Source: Aestuariibacter sp. GS-14 (lineage in GTDB: Bacteria; Pseudomonadota; Gammaproteobacteria; Enterobacterales; Alteromonadaceae). Taken from it: 64,000 nt of DNA. Under the pieces are notes generated by a model, which worked only from the letters and a program-made list of their open reading frames with translations, had not been told where the DNA came from and did not search any database. Made by a program: the position numbers and the translations under genes. The stretch is taken from NCBI RefSeq assembly GCF_006494365.1, contig NZ_VHIP01000001.1, positions 248,001-312,000 of the forward strand, given 5' to 3'. Shown in pieces: positions 28,002 to 37,500 of this stretch (positions are counted from its first letter, which is position 1; the number at the start of each line of letters is the position of its first letter).

Positions 28002-28385
28002 TTAACCTAAGCGTTCAAAGATCTTCTCTAATTTTTCTTTTAATGTTGCTGCAGTGAAGGGCTTCACTACATAGCCGTTAACACCGGCTTGGGCAGCAGC
28101 AACAATTTGTTCTTTCTTCGCTTCTGCAGTTACCATTAACACTGGCAAGTGCTTTAATTTGTCGTCGGCGCGAATAGCACGCAACAAATCGATACCCTGC
28201 ATTCCCGGCATATTCCAATCGGTTACCACAAAGTCAAAATCACCTTGTATTAACATGGGCAGTGCCGTGCTGCCATCATCGGCTTCCTGGATATTGGAAA
28301 AGCCCAGATCTTTGAGTAAGTTTTTGATAATACGTCTCATTGTAGAAAAATCGTCTACAACAAGAATTTTCATATTCTTATCCAA
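28002..28385 (-). CDS. cheY: Chemotaxis response regulator CheY
   Basis: A 127-residue single receiver domain that, when phosphorylated by CheA, binds FliM/FliN and reverses the motor. Acidic pocket residues are in [11 protein letters not shown], the phospho-acceptor Asp in [13 protein letters not shown], Thr in [11 protein letters not shown] and Lys in [16 protein letters not shown] keep the TTG start at 28385 because GGAGG lies 5 nt before it, whereas the ATG at 28373 would be 17 nt away. The first four extra residues (MDKN) are usual in Vibrio/Pseudomonas CheY. It follows fliA by 59 nt. Confidence 0.97.
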   Translation of the reverse strand: MDKNMKILVVDDFSTMRRIIKNLLKDLGFSNIQEADDGSTALPMLIQGDFDFVVTDWNMPGMQGIDLLRAIRADDKLKHLPVLMVTAEAKKEQIVAAAQAGVNGYVVKPFTAATLKEKLEKIFERLG

Positions 28386-28444
28386 AATTGCCTCCAGTGA
28401 GGATAGTCATATTGTTAGTATAGTTATACGAATCCGTATAGATG

Positions 28445-29173
28445 TTACTCACCAGTCCGCCAGGACTTCATTCGAGCTTTTAATTTCAACATCGCCTGAC
28501 TGTGAATCTGGCTCACTCTCGACTCACTGACTTCCAGAACTTCACCAATCTCTCGCAGGTTCAGTTCTTCGTCGTAGTATAGCGAAAGCACAATCGCTTC
28601 ACGATCTGGTAATGTAGTAATAGCATGTGCAAGCGCTTTTTGAAATGCACCTTGCATTAAATCATCTAATGGCGAATCAGTGCCACGGGTATCTTCGGTC
28701 GTGATCACATCTTCCGTGACACCCAAATCTTCTATGCCCACCAACTTGCCTGAATTGACTTCAGACAACATCTGATGATACTCGGCCAATGTTACATTCA
28801 GTTTTTCTGCAATGTCTACATCGCGGGCATCACCACCGGTTTCTCTTTCAACCTGTGCAATGGCCTCTGAAATAGCTCTACCGTTCTTGTGCACCGAACG
28901 CGGTGTCCAGTCGCCCTTGCGAATTTCGTCGAGCATTGCCCCACGAATACGAATACCTGCGAAAGTTTCAAAACTGGCGCCTTTGCTACCATCAAAATTC
29001 TTAGCGGCTTCCAACAAGCCAATCATGCCAGACTGGATCAGGTCGTCTACAAGCACACTGGATGGCAAGCGCGCCATTAAGTGATGGGCTATACGCTTAA
29101 CCAAGGAAGCATGTCGCTCAACCAGTTGCGCTTTGTCTATTTGCTGTTGATACGCTGCGGCTCTGCTATTCAC
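28445..29173 (-). CDS. fliA: Flagellar sigma factor FliA (sigma-28)
   Basis: A 242-residue sigma factor for late flagellar and chemotaxis genes. Region 2 contains LVKRIAHHLMARLPSSVLVDDLIQSGMIGLLEAA and FETFAGIRIRGAMLDEIR. Region 3 follows, and region 4 has LPDREAIVLSLYYDEELNLREIGEVLEVSESRVSQIH. It starts 2 nt after fleN. It is presumably held inactive by an anti-sigma factor FlgM that is not in this window. The PAS/chemoreceptor operon at 14 kb has a FliA-like -10 element. Confidence 0.97.
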   Translation of the reverse strand: MNSRAAAYQQQIDKAQLVERHASLVKRIAHHLMARLPSSVLVDDLIQSGMIGLLEAAKNFDGSKGASFETFAGIRIRGAMLDEIRKGDWTPRSVHKNGRAISEAIAQVERETGGDARDVDIAEKLNVTLAEYHQMLSEVNSGKLVGIEDLGVTEDVITTEDTRGTDSPLDDLMQGAFQKALAHAITTLPDREAIVLSLYYDEELNLREIGEVLEVSESRVSQIHSQAMLKLKARMKSWRTGE

Positions 29174-29175
29174 AG

Positions 29176-30036
29176 TCAGTTACCTGCCACCTTACCTGCA
29201 ACCAGTTGTTCTACAAAAAATTCCAAGTGTCCTCCCGGCTGAGCGGGAATCGGCCAGCTTGCCGCCTTGGCAGCTAACTGGCTAATGGCTACCGCAGCTG
29301 GTGATGCTGGAAACGCATCAACAATAGCACTTTGTTTGCGCACTGCCCGGCGAATATTTTCGTCAAACGGTACCGTTGCCACTAATTCTAATGCAACATC
29401 CAGAAAACGCCCGGTCACTTTTGATAATTTACTGAATAATTCCTGTCCTTCCCGAATATCGCGCACCATATTCGCAACAATTTTGAAGCGGAATACGCCG
29501 TAATCGCGGTTCAGAATTTTTATGAGGGCATAGGCATCAGTAAGTGAGGTGGGCTCATCACATACCACCACGAGGATATCCTGGGCAGCTCGGGAGAAGC
29601 TCAATACCATGTCAGAAATACCGGCAGCGGTGTCAACAATCAACACATCTACTTGTGAACGCAACTCGCTGAACGCGCGAATTAACCCGGCGTGTTGAGT
29701 AGGAGATAGTTCAGTCATCGACTGTGTACCGGATGTCGCAGGCGCAATTTTAATACCATGGGGGCCGGTAACCAGCACCTCATCCAGGGTGCATTCGCCA
29801 GACAACACGTGAGACAGGTTTTTCTCTACCCGCAGTCCTAACATGACATCAACGTTTGCCAGGCCGAGGTCAGCATCTAATACCATAACCCGTTTGCCCT
29901 GCTTTGCCATCGCAATAGCAGTATTCAGGGTAATATTGGTTTTCCCTACGCCACCTTTACCGCCCGTTACGGCGATAACTTTGATTAATCGAGACTGATT
30001 CATCTTTCTTAAGCTACTCGCTTGGTCTTCAATCAT
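29176..30036 (-). CDS. fleN: Flagellar number regulator FleN (FlhG), MinD-like ATPase
   Basis: A 286-residue ATPase that limits the number of polar flagella, acting on FlhF and on the FleQ/FlrA activator. The deviant Walker A motif GGKGGVGKTN is at about residues 25-34, VMVLDADLGLANVDVMLGL follows, and DVLIVDTAAGISD is Walker B. The N-terminal DQASSLRKMNQ is the short DQA(x)LR motif used by FlhG to stimulate FlhF. Its ATG overlaps the flhF stop (ATGA), so the pair is translationally coupled. With flhF it points to a single polar flagellum. Confidence 0.95.
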   Translation of the reverse strand: MIEDQASSLRKMNQSRLIKVIAVTGGKGGVGKTNITLNTAIAMAKQGKRVMVLDADLGLANVDVMLGLRVEKNLSHVLSGECTLDEVLVTGPHGIKIAPATSGTQSMTELSPTQHAGLIRAFSELRSQVDVLIVDTAAGISDMVLSFSRAAQDILVVVCDEPTSLTDAYALIKILNRDYGVFRFKIVANMVRDIREGQELFSKLSKVTGRFLDVALELVATVPFDENIRRAVRKQSAIVDAFPASPAAVAISQLAAKAASWPIPAQPGGHLEFFVEQLVAGKVAGN

Positions 30037-31406
30037 ACTGCCTGTGCTGAATTTACTGCTGTATTGTCATTAGTATGATTCAATCCATACTTTTTATAAA
30101 GCTTTGCTGCTAAAGAGATTATAGATTTTGCATTTGCCACATGAATATCTTCTGGCACCTGCTGTCCATCGGCCACGTAACTCACCGGAAGCTGCGCTTC
30201 GATGACGCTACTGATCACCTCTCCCAAACTATAGCATTCATCTAACTTAGTGATGATGCAACCCTGTATATCAATGCTGCGGTATGCGCCTATGATATGC
30301 TTTAGTGTAGCCTGTTGCGTATTGCCCTGCACAACTAAATAATTTTTTATTGTTTGTCCACCCGCTTGTTGGAAAGTAGCTAACTGACTGATTAAACGGC
30401 TATCACGCTGGCTAAAGCCCGCAGTGTCTACCAAAACCAGTCTTTTGTCGCGGAATTGAAACAATAAATCGGCCAGTTGCTCACCTGATTGCGCTTTGCG
30501 CACCGGACAACCAATAATTTTTCCGTAAGTAGCTAACTGCTCGTAGGCCGCAATACGATAGGTATCAATGGTGATTAATGCAACCTGTTCGGCACCATAT
30601 TTTTGCGCATATTTGGCTGCCAGTTTTGCAATAGTCGTGGTTTTACCGGTGCCTGTTGGACCTACCAGGGCCACTACGCCTTTCTGAGTGAGGATATCAT
30701 CATCGTTTGTCATTAATCGATTAGACAGAAGTTTGAGCAGGTACAACCACGACTCACGCTCATTCGCCTGGGCCGGTGCATAACTCACCAACTGACGGGC
30801 CAGTGAGGCAGAAATACCCATGTCGATCATTTGTTGATTCAGAAAACGCTGAAGTGGCTTCATGCGTGACTGGTGCTGTTGCTGCATATCCGATAGTTGG
30901 AACTGTAATACATTGCGCAATGAGGCCAGTTCGGCTCGAATATCGTCCAATCCACTTTGCGGGGCGTCTGATGTAACATTGTGATCAAACGGCGATTCCA
31001 TATCTGATTCGAATCCACCCAACGTTTTTTTAGCGGTAACCGGCGCGGTGTGGCTGCGCGCTGACGTTACCGCTACCGGCGTCGGTGTAACTGATGGTGC
31101 AGGATTGCCGCGTTGATTACCCGCTTGCTTTTCAAGCAATTCACGTAAACTGTCCGGGCCATCATCGCCAATAATCTCGCTCAGTGTGGGCAACGGCTTG
31201 TTACCTGAGTGCGCGGGCTTGCCAGACTGGGGTTTTGACGCCTGCAAATCCAGCCGTGCAGCAGGCTCTTTGTCGTAAGCAGCAACCAGTTCCACGCCGT
31301 CTGCCACTTTGCGATTAGACATAATTACCGCATCGGCACCCAGCTCATGCTTTACCTGATTTAGCGCTTCGCGCATGTCTTTGCCAAAAAAACGTCTGAT
31401 TTTCAT
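30033..31406 (-). CDS. flhF: Flagellar positioning GTPase FlhF
   Basis: A 457-residue SRP-type GTPase that fixes the flagellum at the pole. A basic N-terminal B domain (MKIRRFFGKDMREALNQVKHELGADAVIMS) and a variable Pro/Thr-rich linker precede the NG domain. Within it, G1 is VGPTGTGKTTTIAKLAAKY, G2 is LITIDTYRIAAYEQL, G3 is LVLVDTAGFSQRD, and TKLDECYSLGEVIS is G4. It starts 29 nt after flhA and overlaps fleN. Confidence 0.96.
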   Translation of the reverse strand: MKIRRFFGKDMREALNQVKHELGADAVIMSNRKVADGVELVAAYDKEPAARLDLQASKPQSGKPAHSGNKPLPTLSEIIGDDGPDSLRELLEKQAGNQRGNPAPSVTPTPVAVTSARSHTAPVTAKKTLGGFESDMESPFDHNVTSDAPQSGLDDIRAELASLRNVLQFQLSDMQQQHQSRMKPLQRFLNQQMIDMGISASLARQLVSYAPAQANERESWLYLLKLLSNRLMTNDDDILTQKGVVALVGPTGTGKTTTIAKLAAKYAQKYGAEQVALITIDTYRIAAYEQLATYGKIIGCPVRKAQSGEQLADLLFQFRDKRLVLVDTAGFSQRDSRLISQLATFQQAGGQTIKNYLVVQGNTQQATLKHIIGAYRSIDIQGCIITKLDECYSLGEVISSVIEAQLPVSYVADGQQVPEDIHVANAKSIISLAAKLYKKYGLNHTNDNTAVNSAQAV

Positions 31407-31435
31407 AATGACCTCATTGAATCGGGTGCGTCAGA

Positions 31436-33532
31436 TTATTGACCCACCGATGCCACAATTTTTACCTGCTTGTCGTCGGGAATTTCCTGATAAGACAACA
31501 CGTGCAGCCCGGTTACTGCGTTTTTCAGGAATCGGGATAACACCGGACGCAACATGCCCGATGTCAATAATACTGCGGGCTCACCCGCTAATTCCTGCTG
31601 CTGAGCGGCTTGTTGAAGCGACTGTTGCAGACGCTCAGCCAAGCCAGGTTCAATACCAGCGCCATCTTCGCCACCGGCTTGCAATGACTGATGCAACATT
31701 TGCTCCAACTCTGGCGCCATTGTAATGACAGGCAATTCGCGGCCACCATTGTTGATTTCCTGAACAATCAGGCGTTTCAGTGAAATGCGTACTGCCGACA
31801 CCAGCACATCCGGGTCCTGGCTCTTCGGCGCGTATTCTGTGAGTGTTTGCACTATCGTGCGCATGTCGCGGATGGGTACGCCTTCATACAACAGGGTTTG
31901 CAATACTTTTACTACGGTAGCCAGTGATACCAGGTCTGGCACCAGACCTTCCACCAGCTTAGGATTGTGTTTTGCCAGCATGTCCAATAACTGTTGCACT
32001 TCTTCAAAGCCCAGCAACTGGTATGCATTGGTGGTTAACAACTGGCTTAAATGGGTTGCTATCACGGTAGCAGCATCAACTACTGTGTAGCCTAATGTTT
32101 GGGCATGTTCACGCTTGCCGGGTCTTATCCACACAGCATCGAGCCCGAACGCGGGATCTTTTGTGGCACGCCCCTCCAGCTTGCCAAAAACCTGCCCCGG
32201 ATTAATCGCCAGTTCTTCATCGTGACTGACTTTGGCATCGCCGATGGTCACGCCCAGCATGGAAATGTTGTAGGCGTTGGGATCCAAATCCAGGTTATCG
32301 CGGATGTGCACCGGCGGAACCAAAAAGCCCAATTCCTGTGACAATTTTTTACGCACGCCTTTGATGCGGCTTAGCAATTCTCCGCCCTGAGCTTTGTCTA
32401 CCAACGGAATCAGACGGTAGCCAACCTCAAGACCAATGGTATCCACATGCTGTACGTCGTCCCAACCAAGTTCTTTGACTTCGGCAGGCGTTTTGTCCTG
32501 ATCAATTACAACGGGTTTAGGTGGCTCTTTAGCGCGTTGTTTTTCTGCATAATCCTGGTAATACGCATACCCCCCCGCCAGGGCGGCAAAAGTTAAGAAC
32601 GCAAGGTGTGGCATACCAGGCACTATGCCCATAACGAATAAAATAACAGCGGCGATAGACAACGCTTTTTTGTTACCCAGTTGCTCTTTTATTTCCAAGC
32701 CCATTTCCTGGGTTTCATTTTCACGTGTCACAATAATGGCGGTAGCAACCGACAGTAGCAGTGACGGAATTTGCGCTACCAGGCCGTCACCGATGGTTAG
32801 AATAGTGTACACTTCAAGTGCATTGGCGAAGCCCAAATCGTGCTGAATCATGCCAATGAACAAGCCGCCCACTATGTTGATCAGCATAATAAACAAGCCG
32901 GCAATAGCATCGCCCTTCACAAATTTTGACGCACCGTCCATGGAGCCATAGAAATCAGCTTCCGCGGTGATATCTTCGCGACGACGACGCGCTTCGTCCT
33001 GATCGATATAGCCCGCGTTCAAATCGGCATCGATGGCCATTTGCTTGCCCGGCATCGCGTCCAGGGTAAACCGCGCGCTTACTTCTGAGATACGTCCTGC
33101 ACCCGCGGTAACTACTTTAAAGTTGATAATCAGCAAGATGGCGAAAACCACCACACCCACGGCGTAGTTGCCGCCAATAACGACTTCACCGAACGCTTCG
33201 ATTACCCGACCCGCAGCATCACCGCCTTCATGCCCGTATAACAACACTACCCGTGTTGAGGCAACATTCAATGCCAGTCGCAATACGGTAGCAATCAACA
33301 GAACCAATGGAAATATACCAAAATCAACCGGTCGTTGTGTCAGTACAGCTACCAGAATAATGACCAGAGACAGCGCAATATTGAAGCTGAATAGTATGTC
33401 CAGTAACAAAGGAGGCATAGGCAGGATAACCATGCCCATAATCGCCAGTAAAACTAACGGTACACCCATTCCCTGAGTCAGTCGTTGCAACTGCGCTTTA
33501 TCTACGCGTTGAAAATAATCAGATAGCACCAT
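31436..33532 (-). CDS. flhA: Flagellar export gate protein FlhA
   Basis: A 698-residue export-gate subunit. The N-terminal half has about eight membrane helices and the FHIPEP signature region (PVDFGIFPLVLLIATVLRLALNVASTR, then VVFAILLIINFKVVTAGAGRISEVSARFTLDAMPGKQMAID). The C-terminal cytoplasmic half forms the nonameric docking ring for chaperone-substrate complexes (LEVGYRLIPLVDKAQGGELLSRIKGVR). The length is normal. It has its own sigma-54-like promoter and a hairpin separating it from flhB. Confidence 0.98.
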   Translation of the reverse strand: MVLSDYFQRVDKAQLQRLTQGMGVPLVLLAIMGMVILPMPPLLLDILFSFNIALSLVIILVAVLTQRPVDFGIFPLVLLIATVLRLALNVASTRVVLLYGHEGGDAAGRVIEAFGEVVIGGNYAVGVVVFAILLIINFKVVTAGAGRISEVSARFTLDAMPGKQMAIDADLNAGYIDQDEARRRREDITAEADFYGSMDGASKFVKGDAIAGLFIMLINIVGGLFIGMIQHDLGFANALEVYTILTIGDGLVAQIPSLLLSVATAIIVTRENETQEMGLEIKEQLGNKKALSIAAVILFVMGIVPGMPHLAFLTFAALAGGYAYYQDYAEKQRAKEPPKPVVIDQDKTPAEVKELGWDDVQHVDTIGLEVGYRLIPLVDKAQGGELLSRIKGVRKKLSQELGFLVPPVHIRDNLDLDPNAYNISMLGVTIGDAKVSHDEELAINPGQVFGKLEGRATKDPAFGLDAVWIRPGKREHAQTLGYTVVDAATVIATHLSQLLTTNAYQLLGFEEVQQLLDMLAKHNPKLVEGLVPDLVSLATVVKVLQTLLYEGVPIRDMRTIVQTLTEYAPKSQDPDVLVSAVRISLKRLIVQEINNGGRELPVITMAPELEQMLHQSLQAGGEDGAGIEPGLAERLQQSLQQAAQQQELAGEPAVLLTSGMLRPVLSRFLKNAVTGLHVLSYQEIPDDKQVKIVASVGQ

Positions 33533-33588
33533 AAGTCACATTCTTACCAACAGATTTTTGACACAAAAACGTCGCATACCAGAGGTAT

Positions 33589-33604
33589 ATCAATCGGCGT
33601 GCCA
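33589..33604 (-). promoter_or_regulatory. Sigma-54 promoter for flhA
   Basis: TGGCACGCCGATTGAT on the minus strand fits the sigma-54 consensus TGGCACG-N4-TTGCW except for A in place of the -12 C. It is 57 nt before the flhA start. In Vibrio and Pseudomonas, flhA is a sigma-54/FlrA(FleQ)-dependent gene. Confidence 0.6.
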
Positions 33605-33652
33605 GCTTTTCGGTAGAAAATGTTAACTGACGACTTATTCATCACTCGTAGC

Positions 33653-33677
33653 AATACGCCTGCAAAAGCAGGCGTAT
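33653..33677. terminator. Strong hairpin between flhB and flhA
   Basis: AATACGCCTGC-AAAA-GCAGGCGTATT is a perfect 11-bp stem with a 4-nt loop, 10 nt after the flhB stop. No T-run follows on the minus strand. It may be a terminator or an mRNA 3'-end protector separating the fliL-flhB and flhA-che transcripts. Confidence 0.55.
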
Positions 33678-33687
33678 TGGCAGGTGA

Positions 33688-34812
33688 TTAATAGCGCATA
33701 TCTGGTGGGATGGGCAGGTTTCTGGCCAACGGCTTGGGCCGTTTGCCTTTACCCGATTTATAGGCTTTCAACTGGAACACATAGGCCAGCACCTGAGCCA
33801 CAGCCATAAACAGCTTGTGCGGTATTTCTTCATCCACTTCGGTGGTGTAATAAATGGCCCGGGTAAGCATAGGCGTTGCTACTAAAGGCACGCCATGGGC
33901 GTTTGCAATTTTTCTGATGTGCATAGCAAGCTCATCGCCCCCTTTAGCCACCACTACAGGCGCACGATTGCCGTTCTGATCATACTTCAGCGCCACTGAG
34001 TAGTGAGTTGGGTTGGTGACTACCACATCGGCTTTTGGTACTTCCTGCATCATACGACGGGCGGCAGCCTGATATTGCAAGCGGCGGATCCGGCCTTTTA
34101 CCTGTGGATCACCGTCGGCATTTTTACGCTCATCCTTCACCTCTTGCTTGCTCATTTTCATTTCTTCATTGTGCTTATACGACTGGTATGGCACGTCAAT
34201 AAGGGCAATTGGGATCATGCCCAGTGTCAGAAAGAAAAACGCCCATTCGATCATGTCTAGCGCGTGAAACACGTTGAGCGGAAAAATCTCCTGATCCAGG
34301 TGTAAGGCCTGATCCTGAAAGAACGACAGCGATAACAGCGCCATGCCGGCAATCACGAAAAACTTGGCAATGGCCTTAAGCAACTCAACCAGGCCGTTCA
34401 TACCAAACATCCGCTTAAACCCTGACATTGGGTTGAGCTTACTCCAGCGCGGTTGAGCCGAATACCAGGTAAAGTTGTACCCACCCAGCGCAATTGAACC
34501 GTATATACCAGCAATCATGGCTACAATCATGTAACCAATCACCGGAATACTCACCGCCATAAGAGCTTCCCCCCAGGCAGAAAACATGTGAGTGGGATCG
34601 TAAGTTTCATCCCGCGATAAAGTAAATACGCGCTGCATCACGGCAAATAGTGCTTCAGCTATGTAGCCGCCCATTAGCAAAAACATGACGCTACTAACAA
34701 TCAGTACCAGAGCGGTAGACAGTTCACGGGAGCGGGCAATCTGCCCTTTTTTACGGGCATCGCCCAACCGTTTCGCCGTCGCGTCTTCTGTTTTATCACT
34801 CGAATCAGCCAC
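33688..34812 (-). CDS. flhB: Flagellar export switch protein FlhB
   Basis: A 374-residue export apparatus protein that switches substrate specificity from hook to filament. Four membrane helices occupy the N-terminal two-thirds (VLIVSSVMFLLMGGYIAEALF and others). The cytoplasmic domain contains the autocleavage motif NPTH in VVTNPTHYSVALKY, followed by VVAKGGDELAMHIRKIA. The basic N-terminus KTEDATAKRLGDARKKGQIARSRE is conserved. It starts 16 nt after fliR. Confidence 0.98.
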   Translation of the reverse strand: MADSSDKTEDATAKRLGDARKKGQIARSRELSTALVLIVSSVMFLLMGGYIAEALFAVMQRVFTLSRDETYDPTHMFSAWGEALMAVSIPVIGYMIVAMIAGIYGSIALGGYNFTWYSAQPRWSKLNPMSGFKRMFGMNGLVELLKAIAKFFVIAGMALLSLSFFQDQALHLDQEIFPLNVFHALDMIEWAFFFLTLGMIPIALIDVPYQSYKHNEEMKMSKQEVKDERKNADGDPQVKGRIRRLQYQAAARRMMQEVPKADVVVTNPTHYSVALKYDQNGNRAPVVVAKGGDELAMHIRKIANAHGVPLVATPMLTRAIYYTTEVDEEIPHKLFMAVAQVLAYVFQLKAYKSGKGKRPKPLARNLPIPPDMRY

Positions 34813-34828
34813 GTTGGCCTACCTCCGA

Positions 34829-35611
34829 TCAGGTTGGACACACGGCCAGCAGTTCACACATAAACTGCAAGGCTCGCTGCCATAGATTTTCAAAGTGCGT
34901 GGTAAAGTTATCCAGCGTGAGCCAAATAATGAATAGCCCCATAATTTGGGCAATGGAAAAACCAATACTGAAAATATTCAACTGTGGCGCAGCTTTGGTC
35001 ATTACGCCAAACGCCAGGTTCACAATGAGCAACGAAATGATAGGTGCCAGCGCCAGAGTGAGTGACGCAACGAACATCCAGCCAGCCCATTGGGCGATAT
35101 CGCGCAGCTGTTCGGGTTCAAACCAGCTTTCGCCGATCGGAAACGCTTGAAAGCTCATCACCATCATTTGGATCATGGACAAATGACCATCCAGTTGCCA
35201 AAACAGCAGCGTGGCTAATATCAGGTAGAACTGGCCCACCGCTGGCACGTTTATCCCGTTTACCGGATCAACGATACTGGCGAACCCTAAACCGGTTTGC
35301 ATGGCGATTACCTGACCAGCAAGTACAAAGGTATTCAGCACCATCATGGACACAAAGCCAATTGCAATGCCAATCAGCAATTGCTGAATACCAATTACAA
35401 ACACACCTAGATCCATCAGGTTGTTCACTGGCGAGGGAGGAACAACCGGCATGATCACCAGCGCAAGGAGAATAGACAACAATCCGCGAACCGGCGTTGG
35501 AATAGACTTGGCACTTAAGCCAATCATGGCAGCGAACATGCCGCTGATACGCATAAATGGCAGCAACAAATCAGCCAGAAACTGATTAATGGCAACCAAT
35601 GAGACTTCCAT
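34829..35611 (-). CDS. fliR: Flagellar export protein FliR
   Basis: A 260-residue membrane protein of the export gate (FliP5Q4R1 complex). It is predominantly hydrophobic with about six helices. Family landmarks are FMRISGMFAAMIGLSAKSIPTPVRGLLSILLA at the N-terminus and GQVIAMQTGLGFASIVDPVNG in the middle. It abuts fliQ with no gap. Confidence 0.96.
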   Translation of the reverse strand: MEVSLVAINQFLADLLLPFMRISGMFAAMIGLSAKSIPTPVRGLLSILLALVIMPVVPPSPVNNLMDLGVFVIGIQQLLIGIAIGFVSMMVLNTFVLAGQVIAMQTGLGFASIVDPVNGINVPAVGQFYLILATLLFWQLDGHLSMIQMMVMSFQAFPIGESWFEPEQLRDIAQWAGWMFVASLTLALAPIISLLIVNLAFGVMTKAAPQLNIFSIGFSIAQIMGLFIIWLTLDNFTTHFENLWQRALQFMCELLAVCPT

Positions 35612-35881
35612 TTAGCCAATCACCTGAGGAATTTGTTCTACCATATGGAAAGTGAAATCCATCAGTTTCTGTACCAACCAGTTGCCGCCCCAGCTCAATG
35701 CCAGCAGCGTAACCAGCAAACGCGGCAAAAAGCTCATGGTTTGTTCGTTAATGGAAGTAGCAGCCTGGAACACCGCCACAATCAGACCGACTATCAGACT
35801 CGGTACAATTACCGCTGACACCAGCAGGATTACCATGAACATAGACTCGCGAAGAATTTCAACAAAGACTTCTGGTGACAT
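35612..35881 (-). CDS. fliQ: Flagellar export protein FliQ
   Basis: An 89-residue two-helix membrane protein, four copies of which join FliP and FliR in the export gate. The typical SPEVFVEILRESMFMVILL and SLIVGLIVAVFQAATSINEQTMSFLPRL are present. It lies immediately between fliP and fliR. Confidence 0.97.
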   Translation of the reverse strand: MSPEVFVEILRESMFMVILLVSAVIVPSLIVGLIVAVFQAATSINEQTMSFLPRLLVTLLALSWGGNWLVQKLMDFTFHMVEQIPQVIG

Positions 35882-35890
35882 GATGCGCTC

Positions 35891-36655
35891 CTACACACCC
35901 ATACCAAAACTGGTAGCCAGGGTGCCAAAAATCAGGTTCCAGCCATCAACCAGCACGAACAACATGAGTTTGAACGGCAACGATACAATCATCGGCGATA
36001 GCATCATCATACCCATGGCCATCAGAATAGAGGCCACTACCAGGTCGATGATCAAAAACGGTATAAACAGCATAAAGCCAATTTGAAATGCGGTTTTGAG
36101 CTCGCTGGTAACAAAAGCCGGGATCAGAATATTTAACGGTACATCAGCTGGGTCCTGGTATTTGTCCTCGTCGCCGGCAATAGACACAAAGGTTTCCAAA
36201 TCCTTAACCCGCGTTTGCGACAACATAAACGCTCGCATCGGCCCTTTGGCTTGTTCAAACGCTTCCAATGAGGTCATTTCCTCTGCGAGATAGGGCTGCA
36301 ATGCGCGTTCGTCAATTTCCTCGAAGACCGGGGTCATAATAAACATCGACAAAAACAAACTCACACCAATCAGGATTTGGTTAGAGGGCGATTGCTGCAA
36401 GCCTATGGCCTGACGCAAAATCGACAACACCACGATGATCCGGGTGAACGACGTCATCATCATAATAAACGCAGGCAACAGGCTCAGCGCAGTCATGATG
36501 AACAGCGCCTGCAGGGTCATGGTATAATCCTGGCTGCCATCGCCATTGGTGGTAACCGTCACCGCCGGAATACCCTGTTGAGCCAGTACCGGAGCAGCAA
36601 GCAAATAAATGGGCAACGCCAACGCCAGCCATTTCGCGAATTTACTTGTCATCAC
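35891..36655 (-). CDS. fliP: Flagellar export protein FliP
   Basis: A 254-residue export-gate subunit with a cleavable signal peptide ([20 protein letters not shown]) and four membrane helices. Conserved stretches are [43 protein letters not shown], and [33 protein letters not shown]. Its start overlaps the fliO end by 14 nt, so assembly of the two proteins is coupled. Confidence 0.97.
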   Translation of the reverse strand: MMTSKFAKWLALALPIYLLAAPVLAQQGIPAVTVTTNGDGSQDYTMTLQALFIMTALSLLPAFIMMMTSFTRIIVVLSILRQAIGLQQSPSNQILIGVSLFLSMFIMTPVFEEIDERALQPYLAEEMTSLEAFEQAKGPMRAFMLSQTRVKDLETFVSIAGDEDKYQDPADVPLNILIPAFVTSELKTAFQIGFMLFIPFLIIDLVVASILMAMGMMMLSPMIVSLPFKLMLFVLVDGWNLIFGTLATSFGMGV

Positions 36656-37121
36656 CGCTCTCCTTCAGCGATGGGTTCATTTTTTGTGCCATCGCCTGTA
36701 CCAGTTTCTGTTTGAACATGGCACCGCCAGGATTGTGCTGTTGCGTCACAATCGGCGTGGCCAATTTACTTAAGTGGTTAATGTTTTGCGCGGTAACGCC
36801 AATTAAATGTTGCTCGTCGCCAACCTGGATCACCATTACCCGTTCTCTGGCGCCAGCCGACAAACTCGCTACGACTTTTAAATGCTGGCTGTTACCGGGA
36901 GTGACATTAAACCGACGCATCACATACGCCAGCGAAAAAATAATCCCGACAATCAGCAAAAGTGATAGGAAAATTGACAGTACAGAGGTGGGGTTAGTAA
37001 TACTTGCTGCGGCGTTTGCCGTGGGGGTAAGCAGGATTGTCAGCGGGGCAACAAAATACCCCACTGATTTTAATAGGTTTTTACCTGAGCTTTTTAATTC
37101 TTTCGATTTGACTAATAACAT
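36642..37121 (-). CDS. fliO: Flagellar protein FliO
   Basis: A 159-residue bitopic membrane protein that chaperones FliP ring assembly. A first hydrophobic stretch ([19 protein letters not shown]) looks like a signal peptide. The main helix is [25 protein letters not shown], and a cytoplasmic domain with [28 protein letters not shown] follows, typical of FliO. The start overlaps the fliN 3' end by 41 nt. A shorter start inside this overlap is possible. Confidence 0.9.
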   Translation of the reverse strand: MLLVKSKELKSSGKNLLKSVGYFVAPLTILLTPTANAAASITNPTSVLSIFLSLLLIVGIIFSLAYVMRRFNVTPGNSQHLKVVASLSAGARERVMVIQVGDEQHLIGVTAQNINHLSKLATPIVTQQHNPGGAMFKQKLVQAMAQKMNPSLKESGDDK

Positions 37122-37473
37122 CCGTTAACCGAATACCAAATTTATCGTTAACCACTACTACTTCTCCATGAGCAATCAACGTGCCATTTACAAGCACGTC
37201 CAGTGGTTCACCGGCAACCCGGTCCAACTCAACCACAGAACCCTGGTTAAGTTGCAATAAATTTCGGATACTGATTTTACTGCGGCCCACTTCCATAGAA
37301 ATGGTCACAGGAATATCCAGGATGGTATCTAATTTTTTCTTTTCTTCCTGAGTAATCGGCGCGTCATCAGAGAGTTCGTCCAGTTCTGCGACTTTTACAC
37401 CATCATCGGCCTCAGCTTCAGCCTGTTCAGCCATGGCTGCAGCCCAATCGTCCATACCGTCATTCTCACTCAT
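37081..37473 (-). CDS. fliN: Flagellar switch protein FliN
   Basis: A 130-residue C-ring component. An acidic N-terminal extension (residues 1-50, DDWAAAMAEQAEAEADDG) precedes the SpoA/surface-presentation domain: LDIPVTISMEVGRSKISIRNLLQLNQGSVVELDRVAGEPLDVLVNG. It interacts with FliM, FliH and CheY-P. GGCAGGATC precedes the ATG. Confidence 0.97.
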   Translation of the reverse strand: MSENDGMDDWAAAMAEQAEAEADDGVKVAELDELSDDAPITQEEKKKLDTILDIPVTISMEVGRSKISIRNLLQLNQGSVVELDRVAGEPLDVLVNGTLIAHGEVVVVNDKFGIRLTDVISQIERIKKLR

Positions 37474-37500
37474 GATCCTGCCTCTTTCTGTTGCTTAGGA